From contig DAOTVD010000021.1 in the NCBI GenBank assembly GCA_034437075.1, positions 1 to 10,284 of the forward strand: DNA of 10,284 nt, written 5' to 3'. Source of the stretch: DAOTVD01 sp034437075 (GTDB taxonomy: Bacteria; Chloroflexota; Anaerolineae; Aggregatilineales; J027). Below are positions 1-4,890 of the stretch, one piece after another. Under the pieces are notes generated by a model, which had not been told where the DNA came from, made no database searches, and was given only the letters and a program-made list of their open reading frames with translations. Position 1 is the first letter of the stretch, and each line of letters opens with the position of its first letter. The translations under genes and the position numbers were made by a program.

Positions 1-18
1 ACTAGGGCTTGACAGAAT

Positions 19-35
19 GCCCCTCCCTGAATTCG
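19..35 (+). repeat. Short fragment matching the internal part of the MITE
   Basis: These 17 bases (GCCCCTCCCTGAATTCG) are identical to positions 2769-2785 inside MITE copy 1 and are also present in copy 2. The right half of the hairpin, the G-rich arm, is missing here. It may be a decayed remnant of the same element or a shared building block of related GC-rich repeats. No terminal inverted repeat is visible nearby. Confidence 0.35.
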
Positions 36-167
36 ACTATACATTACCCACAAGTTCTAGGTTGAGGTTATTATCAAGTGCAGGGCGCTCAGGATTGCTC
101 TACCATAGTGATTTTCAAGGGAGCTTTAACCTATGTGTGAACATTTTGCCCCGCAAATAACCTCGTA

Positions 168-190
168 GGGGGCAGGCCTGCCTGACCCCC
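168..190. repeat. GC-rich hairpin
   Basis: GGGGGCAGG (168-176) can pair with CCTG-A-CCCCC (181-190) around a four-base loop, with one bulged A. No T-tract follows on either strand, so it is not a typical intrinsic terminator. It is probably a small dispersed palindromic repeat. Confidence 0.35.
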
Positions 191-219
191 CATATTATTG
201 TTCGGAGGTAACTACTCAG

Positions 220-352
220 CCCTCACCCCAACCCCTCTCCCAAACGGGCTTTCAGCCCTGGGAGAGGGGCAAAAAGTGTCGGTTTCGGGTCGTTTTCCCC
301 CTCTCCCAAACGCCGCTTTGCGGCTGGTAGAGGGGGATTAAGGGGGTGAGGG
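220..352. repeat. Palindromic repeat element with outer stem and two inner hairpins
   Basis: The outer ends are complementary: CCCTCACCCC at 220-229 and GGGGTGAGGG at 343-352. Inside are two successive hairpins built alike. The first (about 232-268) has CCCCTCTCCC pairing with GGGAGAGGGG, enclosing a smaller GGGC...GCCC stem-loop. The second (about 297-336) has CCCCCTCT pairing with AGAGGGGG, enclosing GCCGC...GCGGC. The two hairpins share the CTCTCCCAAACG motif, which suggests an internal duplication. Such short C-rich/G-rich palindromic elements are common dispersed repeats in Chloroflexota and other bacterial genomes. No target duplication was found. Confidence 0.55.
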
Positions 353-563
353 GGAAGAATTGGCATAGCCTGAGCAGTTACAAATCAATCTAGCATTCGT
401 GAAGATACGTATTTTAGGGCCAGAGCGATCAGATCGCCCCGCGCCAGCAGATCGCGGTGTTTTTTCGCAGCCAAAGCACGTAATTGAGACTATCACGAAT
501 GCGCTTGCTTGTTTGCGACACAAAACCAAAATTGAAATATCCGGGCGGGCCGCAAAAGGCGAA

Positions 564-591
564 AACCGGGGTGTCATTCGGCACCCCGGTT
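564..591. terminator. Perfect 10-bp hairpin, possible terminator of an upstream transcript
   Basis: AACCGGGGTG (564-573) pairs perfectly with CACCCCGGTT (582-591) around an eight-base loop. Because the stem begins with AA and ends with TT it resembles a compact bidirectional terminator, but the T-run after it is only two bases before TGTTATGG. It could equally be a dispersed palindrome. No gene ends immediately before it inside the window. Confidence 0.3.
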
Positions 592-693
592 GTTATGGCG
601 ACCAGCACTGTATCGTATGCGCATCCGTATGCCCTCTGACATCCAGGCAGATAGAAGCTGGGCGAGATAAAAGCACCCTTTTGACCCAACCCA

Positions 694-740
694 ATATGGG
701 CCAGATGAGCGCACGTATGATGTCACCTGGCCCATATAAT
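694..740 (+). promoter_or_regulatory. Possible promoter: TATAAT box inside an 11-bp inverted repeat
   Basis: ATATGGGCCAG (694-704) and CTGGCCCATAT (727-737) are perfect inverted repeats separated by 22 bases. The right arm overlaps a consensus -10 hexamer, TATAAT, at 735-740, which would start transcription about 92 bases before the FAS1 start codon. No good -35 hexamer sits at the expected spacing (near 712-717). The arrangement would suit an operator or an activator-dependent promoter, but a simple structural repeat is also possible. Confidence 0.35.
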
Positions 741-838
741 GACGCAAGGTAGGTTGGCAGCTTCTTGGCGAAGATTATGCATCGTTAAGGGCTGACCCAC
801 CGCTCATACCTGTAAGTACTTCATACGGAGGAATTTTG

Positions 839-2443
839 ATGTTGCGTAAGTTCAGTTTATTGCTTAGCCTGATCCTGTTGCTGGGCAGTCTTGTCACCCC
901 CGCTTGGGCCCAGGACGACACCCAAGCACCGACCATTACTGATATTGTTGTTGACAATGAAGACTTTTCGACCTTAGAAGCGGCTGTACAAGCCGCTGGT
1001 TTGGGCGAAACCCTCAGCAGTGAAGGCCCCTTCACCGTCTTTGCGCCCACGAACGCCGCCTTTGAGGCCGCGCTGAACCAACTCGGGCTGACTGCCGACG
1101 AGTTGCTGGCCGACACACAAACCCTGACCACCATCTTGCAATACCATGTCGTGGCGGGCGAAGTCTTTTCGCAAGACCTCAGCGCGGGCGATGTCGCCAC
1201 CCTGCAAGGTGAACCCGTGACCATCGCGTTAGACGAGGGCGTTATGGTCAACAACGCTACTGTTACCATACCGGATGTTGACGCTAGCAATGGTGTTGTC
1301 CATGTCATCGACCAAGTTCTGCTGCCGCCTTCCATGATGCAAGACATGGGCGAAGATGATATGGCAATGGACGAAGCCGAAACGAATGCGTTCGTGCGCA
1401 TCGGGCACTTCTCGCCAGATACACCCGCCGTCGATATCTACGTCAATGGCGTAGTCTCGGTAGAAGCCCTGGAATATCCGAATATGATTGGCCTCGTGGG
1501 CCTGGCCTCCGGTGAATATGAAATCGCAGTCGCCCCGTCGGGCACCTCGATTGAAGAAGCCGCTATTGGGCCGCTGACGCTGACTTTTGCTGCTAACACG
1601 CTGACGACCATCGCGGCGGTGGGGTCACTCGAAGCCGGCACCCTAACCGCCACGTTCACGTCTGATAGTATCGCTGGATTGCCGAGCGGTAACGCTCAGG
1701 TGAATGTGTTGCACGCCATTGAAGGCGCGCCCACTGTGAACGTTGTCGCTGGTGATACCCCGCTAGTGACCGACCTGGCCTACCCCGGCGAGTTGGGCGA
1801 TAACGATGGTTTCTTCATTCTGGATACCGTGCCCACCGGGACGTATGATCTGAGCATTGTTACTGCCGCCGACGGTACAGAAATCCTGGCATTGCCCGGC
1901 ACCGAGCTCATGGACAATACGTTTTATCTGATCGTCGCGATTGGCACGCCGGATAGCCCCGAGGTGCGTGTGTTCTCTGCCACAGAAAGTACTCTTGGCA
2001 TTGGCCCTGGTAATATCGTGCAGGTCGCCGAAAGCGCCGGGAACTTCTCGACACTGCTTCAGGCTGCCCAAGCTGCGGGGCTGGCCGATATACTGTCGAA
2101 TGAAGGCCCCTTCACCGTCTTCGCGCCCACTGATGATGCCTTTGCCGCAGCGTTGGATGCCCTTGGCCTGACAGCGGAAGAACTATTGGCGGATACTGAA
2201 CTGCTGACCACTATCCTGCAATATCACGTTGTGGCGGGTGAAGTTCCGGCCTCGCAAGTTGTGGGCCTGGACGAAGCCAACACGCTGCTGGGCGAGCCGA
2301 TCAGCATCGCCATTGAGAATGACCAGGTCATATTGAACGATAATGTCACGGTCACCACCCCAGACATCGAAGCCAGTAACGGCCTTATCCATGTGATTGA
2401 CGGTGTTCTGTTGCCCCCCAGCATGAGCGATACCAGCGAATAG
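839..2443 (+). CDS. Secreted FAS1-DUF4397-FAS1 domain protein
   Basis: This 534-residue protein has a signal peptide: basic MLRK, a leucine-rich core, and cleavage likely after AWA at residue 24. A first FAS1 (fasciclin) domain follows at about residues 32-164, with the family motif GPFTVFAPT (63-71), then YHVV, and NGVVHVID near its end. Next comes a DUF4397 region (about 183-385) that appears to consist of two similar beta-rich halves. A second FAS1 domain (about 392-526) closes the protein. FAS1 domains mediate adhesion or carbohydrate/matrix contacts outside the cell. DUF4397 is uncharacterised and occurs in secreted proteins. The ATG at 839 is chosen because GGAGG at 827-831 lies seven bases upstream; a TTG at 836 is in frame but too close. 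There is no C-terminal membrane anchor or sorting motif, so the product is probably free or matrix-bound. The gene stands alone and has its own terminator. Confidence 0.9.
   Translation: MLRKFSLLLSLILLLGSLVTPAWAQDDTQAPTITDIVVDNEDFSTLEAAVQAAGLGETLSSEGPFTVFAPTNAAFEAALNQLGLTADELLADTQTLTTILQYHVVAGEVFSQDLSAGDVATLQGEPVTIALDEGVMVNNATVTIPDVDASNGVVHVIDQVLLPPSMMQDMGEDDMAMDEAETNAFVRIGHFSPDTPAVDIYVNGVVSVEALEYPNMIGLVGLASGEYEIAVAPSGTSIEEAAIGPLTLTFAANTLTTIAAVGSLEAGTLTATFTSDSIAGLPSGNAQVNVLHAIEGAPTVNVVAGDTPLVTDLAYPGELGDNDGFFILDTVPTGTYDLSIVTAADGTEILALPGTELMDNTFYLIVAIGTPDSPEVRVFSATESTLGIGPGNIVQVAESAGNFSTLLQAAQAAGLADILSNEGPFTVFAPTDDAFAAALDALGLTAEELLADTELLTTILQYHVVAGEVPASQVVGLDEANTLLGEPISIAIENDQVILNDNVTVTTPDIEASNGLIHVIDGVLLPPSMSDTSE
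1021..1050 (+). repeat. Conserved DNA repeat within the first FAS1 domain
   Basis: These 30 bases match 2101-2130 in the second FAS1 domain with only one mismatch (T1042 versus C2122), at an offset of exactly 1080 bases or 360 codons. They encode the EGPFTVFAP core. Identity at the DNA level in a coding repeat suggests a fairly recent domain duplication or gene conversion. Confidence 0.8.
2101..2130 (+). repeat. Conserved DNA repeat within the second FAS1 domain
   Basis: This is the partner of 1021-1050, with 29 of 30 bases identical. The surrounding FAS1 domains are also alike, for example TTILQYHVVAGEV and LLPPSM occur in both. The pair could serve as a site for unequal recombination that removes or adds a FAS1-DUF4397 unit. 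Confidence 0.8.
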
Positions 2444-2501
2444 CCGCAAATTTGCCTTGCCATGAAACGCGCTAGCGTCCCTGGCTGATGGTAAACGACA
2501 G

Positions 2502-2541
2502 ACGAGGATGAAACCCTAAAGGGTTTTACCCTCGTTTTTTT
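2502..2541 (+). terminator. Intrinsic terminator of the FAS1 gene
   Basis: A 15-base left arm (2502-2516) pairs with 2521-2535 around a TAAA loop. There is one mismatch (A2508/C2529) and one G-U pair. A run of T's continues to 2541. It lies about 60 bases after the FAS1 stop codon and should end that transcript. Confidence 0.85.
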
Positions 2542-2648
2542 GTCGCCAATGGCGTTGCTATATGGCTGCTGCGCCGCCTTGTTGTTGCGCAGACGCACCA
2601 CACAAAACAACGCCGCGCATCGGGTGCCGTATCGGCTACACAATGCGC

Positions 2649-2829
2649 TTAGGCTTTTCCAAGTATTTAACTATGCCGCTTGCTTTTGTCGAAAAGGATA
2701 CCGGCTTGATTTTACCCCCCTCTAGCTCCCCCCGAATTCGGGGGGAAAACTTACTCGTGCGCATAATAGCCCCTCCCTGAATTCGGGGAGGGGCTGGGGA
2801 GGGGTAATTATTTTTCTGGAAAAGCCTTA
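2649..2829 (+). mobile_element. MITE-like element, copy 1 (175 bp plus 3-bp target duplication)
   Basis: The element spans 2652-2826. It begins GGCTTTTCCA and ends TGGAAAAGCC, perfect 10-bp terminal inverted repeats, and is flanked by TTA at 2649-2651 and 2827-2829. It has no coding capacity. Inside are an 18-bp perfect palindrome centred on GAATTC (2728-2745) and a second hairpin, CCCCTCCC/GGGAGGGG (2770-2793). Longer C-rich (from about 2714) and G-rich (to about 2805) flanks can pair around both. A second copy lies at 8642-8817 in the same orientation. Known biology: 3-bp TNA duplications are made by some IS5-family transposases (IS1031 type), so a related enzyme may move it in trans. That assignment is an inference; no such transposase is in the window. 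Confidence 0.8.
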
Positions 2830-3060
2830 GGTGTTCATCAGAACAGTATGGTAGTCAAATCCGACTAGGGTTTCCACGTCAACATCGGGTAAGTCGCTGG
2901 GGGCACTCACGAACCCACCGAGCCCTGCGTCGGCGGCTCCTAGCATCATGATAAGAGCGATGCCAACCGCCAGGGTTGCGAACGCATTGGTCGCTTTTGG
3001 GGCGGCTTGGCGACTTTTGGAGCCCACGGTGTGAAACTGTGTCCCGAAGGGACTACTCAT
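2827..3060 (-). CDS. Hypothetical 77-residue protein with one hydrophobic segment
   Basis: I do not recognise this ORF. It starts at an ATG directly after the stop codon of the transposase relic, in the same frame, and has no clear Shine-Dalgarno sequence. Residues about 27-50 form a hydrophobic stretch (AFATLAVGIALIMMLGAADA) that could span the membrane, followed by an acidic tail. Its TAA stop coincides exactly with the right-hand target duplication of MITE copy 1. It may be a genuine small membrane protein, a leftover fragment of a larger gene, or an accidental open frame. The surrounding debris makes the last two more likely. Confidence 0.25.
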   Translation of the reverse strand: MSSPFGTQFHTVGSKSRQAAPKATNAFATLAVGIALIMMLGAADAGLGGFVSAPSDLPDVDVETLVGFDYHTVLMNT

Positions 3061-3339
3061 TCAAATCTTGATGCCCAACTGGCTGAGCCAGCCGTGAATG
3101 CGCGATTGGGTCATATGACCCGCAAAATGCAATATCAGCACTTGCGCATGGATCGTCGGACTCTTTCGTTGGCGGCGACGCTTACGCGGTTCTGACTCCG
3201 ACGACACATCCTGGCTGGTCTGCCCAGATGCTTTGAACTTGGGCTGACCCTTTTCACCCTTCAAGCGCTTGATCTCGTCTCGCAATGGCTGATTCTCGTC
3301 GCGCAACGCCTTGATTTCGGTTTGTTGGGCTTCGAGCAC
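3061..3339 (-). pseudogene. Transposase relic (IS66-like), internally deleted and truncated
   Basis: The frame encodes 92 residues. Residues 1-30 form a charged coiled coil (ALRDENQPLRDEIKRLKGEK), followed by the GQPKFKASG and SSESEPRKRRRQRK motifs typical of the N-terminus of IS66-like/coiled-coil transposases. It then jumps to AQVLILHFAGHMTQSRIHGW...LGIKI, which in intact relatives lies further on, just before the catalytic region. The linker between them appears deleted, and a TGA follows GIKI, so the catalytic domain is absent. The start used is a GTG (3337-3339); an in-frame TAG lies at 3346-3348. No terminal inverted repeats were found. The family assignment is from remembered motif patterns. 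Confidence 0.6.
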
Positions 3340-3497
3340 ATTCAGCTAAACTCATCCCATCAGTTTACGTATTCTCAGGCGACTATGCGGTGCCTAATTT
3401 CCACTCGCTATTGAGGGGATACCGGAATATAGGCAATTTATGGGCTGGTTTCGTCAAAATGACCATATAGTCTTCCTGAAAACTTGTAATAGCTAAC

Positions 3498-3527
3498 TTG
3501 TGCGCTAGGGTGAATTTTGGGTACATT
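3498..3527 (+). promoter_or_regulatory. Possible promoter of the BMP transporter operon
   Basis: TTGTGC (3498-3503) and TACATT (3522-3527) are separated by 18 bases, about 40 bases before the first gene's start codon. Both hexamers match the sigma-70 consensus only partly. AACTTGT occurs twice just here (3481-3487 and 3495-3501), 14 bases apart, and might be a regulator half-site. The gap 3349-3567 contains no gene and some such promoter is needed, but the exact boxes are uncertain. Confidence 0.3.
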
Positions 3528-3567
3528 AAAGATACTTTAGCAAGCATACGAAAATAAAGGATGATCT

Positions 3568-4809
3568 ATGAGACACATACGCATTGCTTTTTTCTTACTG
3601 TTGCTAGCGGCGTTGCCCGTCGCAATTGCCAACGGTGGCGCACTAGACCCTGCCAACGGGCCGGGTGAGATGGCCCAAGAGGATGAAGAATTCATCTTCG
3701 GTATGATCTTGGTCGGCCCACACGATGACACAGGTTGGAGCCAAGCCCACTATGAAGGCGGGCTGTATGTCGAAGAAAACGTCCCGGGTGCTGAGATGAT
3801 CTGGGTAGAGAGCATTAACCCGGCAGATAATCCCGACCGACCGTTCGATCTGGTGGTAGAGGATATGGTAGACCAGGGCGCACAACTTATCATCGCCAAT
3901 TCTGATGAATATAAAAATGATGTCAATGCCGTGGCACCGCTGTATCCAGACATTACCTTCTTGCACATCTCCGGCGATGCCGTCTTGACCGGCGAAGCGC
4001 CCCCCAACGTCACCAACATAATGGGCGAAATGGAATACGGCAAGATGATCGCGGGCTGTGCGGCGGCCTTGCAAACCGAAACCGGCCAAATTTCGTATCT
4101 GGGGCCATTGATCAATAACGAAACGCGCCGCCTGACGGCTTCCGCCTACTTGGGTGCGCGCTACTGCTACGAAGAATATCGTGAGATGGACCCCGCTGAG
4201 TTGCGCTTTGAAGTCGTCTGGATCGGTTTCTGGTTCGAGATTCCCGGCGTGACACTGAGCCCCACCGAGGTCGCTAACGACTTCTTCAACGGTGGCTCAG
4301 ATGTCATCATCAGTGGCATCGATACAACCGAAGCCATCGTCGTGGCGGAGCAACGTAATCGTGAAGGCGAAGATGTATATGCCGTGCCGTATGATTACAT
4401 CGGTGCTTGTGAAGTTGCCCCCGAAGCCTGCCTGGGTGTCCCCTACTTCAATTGGGGCCCAGACTATGTTGATCTGGTTAATGACATTCGTTCGGGTGAA
4501 TTTGAGCCTTCTTGGGATTGGGTGCCGCCGAATTGGGACGCACTAAACGACCTGGATAGCTCACCGATTGGCTATATCCCTGGCGAGGGCCTTAGCGAAG
4601 AAGACACAGCCACCTTACAAGAATTTATCGACCAACTTTCGACAGGTGACTTAGGAGCCGAAGAAGGCTTTAACCTATGGACAGGCCCGCTGTCCTTGCA
4701 GGATGGCACAGAATATGTGCCGGATGGCGAAGTCGCCACACGCGACCAAATCTGGTATCTGCCGCAATTGCTGCAAGGCATGGAAGGCGACAGCACAGCG
4801 GGTGAATAA
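3568..4809 (+). CDS. BMP-family ABC transporter substrate-binding protein
   Basis: This 413-residue protein belongs to the basic membrane protein (BMP/Med/PnrA) family, whose characterised members bind purine nucleosides outside the cell. A signal peptide covers about residues 1-21 (AIA then N). The mature fold opens with FGMILVGPHDDTGWSQAHYEG (43-63), the typical BMP N-terminal strand and DxGW loop. Later family-like stretches are QLIIANSDEY (106-115), IMGEMEYGKMIAGCAAA (151-167), DVIISGIDTTEA (245-256) and the aromatic NWGPDYVDLVNDI (295-307). The start has an AAAGGA ribosome binding site at about 3556-3561; the ATG at 3561 is out of frame. Unlike Gram-positive relatives it has no lipobox cysteine. 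Its four cysteines (164, 200, 281, 288) are internal, and 281/288 could form a disulfide. It leads an operon with the ATPase and two permeases; the ligand is inferred from family only. Confidence 0.92.
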   Translation: MRHIRIAFFLLLLAALPVAIANGGALDPANGPGEMAQEDEEFIFGMILVGPHDDTGWSQAHYEGGLYVEENVPGAEMIWVESINPADNPDRPFDLVVEDMVDQGAQLIIANSDEYKNDVNAVAPLYPDITFLHISGDAVLTGEAPPNVTNIMGEMEYGKMIAGCAAALQTETGQISYLGPLINNETRRLTASAYLGARYCYEEYREMDPAELRFEVVWIGFWFEIPGVTLSPTEVANDFFNGGSDVIISGIDTTEAIVVAEQRNREGEDVYAVPYDYIGACEVAPEACLGVPYFNWGPDYVDLVNDIRSGEFEPSWDWVPPNWDALNDLDSSPIGYIPGEGLSEEDTATLQEFIDQLSTGDLGAEEGFNLWTGPLSLQDGTEYVPDGEVATRDQIWYLPQLLQGMEGDSTAGE

Positions 4810-4834
4810 CCGCAACGGCTGATCGACACACAAT

Positions 4835-4871
4835 GGGGGGCGATGCCGAGCCATCGCCTCTCTTTATTTTT
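4835..4871 (+). terminator. Intercistronic terminator/attenuator between binding-protein and ATPase genes
   Basis: GGCGATG (4839-4845) pairs perfectly with CATCGCC (4852-4858) around a six-base loop. The stem can be extended by four pairs (4835-4838 with 4859-4862, two of them G-U). The tract TTTATTTTT (4863-4871) follows directly. This is a standard intrinsic terminator placed 25 bases after the first gene's stop and 19 bases before the next start. Partial termination here would yield more binding protein than transporter complex, a known pattern in binding-protein ABC operons. Confidence 0.75.
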
Positions 4872-4878
4872 GCGATTC

Positions 4879-4882
4879 AGGA
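4879..4882 (+). promoter_or_regulatory. Ribosome binding site that fixes the ATPase start
   Basis: AGGA lies eight bases before the ATG at 4891. The alternative in-frame ATG at 4843 sits inside the terminator hairpin, so translation from it is unlikely. The 16 residues it would add (MPSHRLSLFLRFRINN) have no counterpart in ABC ATPases. Confidence 0.7.
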
Positions 4883-4890
4883 TAAACAAT

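Larger units (their letters stand above)
1..838. other. Non-coding, repeat-rich leader region upstream of the FAS1 gene
   Basis: I see no convincing gene here. Open frames exist on both strands, the longest about 117 codons, but they run straight through perfect palindromes, lack a good ribosome binding site and show no recognisable domain. The stretch instead holds a 17-nt fragment of the MITE found later in the window, several GC-rich hairpins, a two-hairpin palindromic repeat (220-352) and an inverted repeat over a TATAAT box (694-740). These are listed separately. The remaining sequence between them is unremarkable. Confidence 0.6.

Noticed and set aside
9..43. TTGACA at 9-14 as a promoter with a downstream TATAC box
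   Set aside because: The spacing to GACTAT or TATACA is 20-23 bases, too long, and no gene follows for hundreds of bases.
425..437. Short palindrome GCGATC-A-GATCGC as an operator
   Set aside because: It is only 13 bases long, far from any gene start, and not repeated; too little to support a site.
399..752. 117-codon plus-strand ORF with a cysteine cluster (CYGDQHCIVCASVC)
   Set aside because: It runs through the perfect hairpin at 564-591 and the inverted repeat at 694-737, has no ribosome binding site, and overlaps an equally long open frame on the other strand. The cysteines look accidental.
775..1401. 208-codon minus-strand ORF rich in Ser/Thr/Val
   Set aside because: It is the antisense of the well-supported FAS1 gene, and its composition is what antisense of that gene would give.
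2652..2826. CRISPR-like or tandem repeat array
   Set aside because: The repeats are palindromes within one element with TIRs and target duplications; there are no regularly spaced spacers.
3643..4115. Overlapping minus-strand ORFs of 121-148 codons
   Set aside because: They lie antisense within the BMP binding-protein gene, which has clear family motifs and a signal peptide.
4843..4890. Upstream in-frame start for the ATPase
   Set aside because: It lies inside a terminator hairpin, lacks a ribosome binding site and adds residues absent from the family; the ATG at 4891 has AGGA at good spacing.
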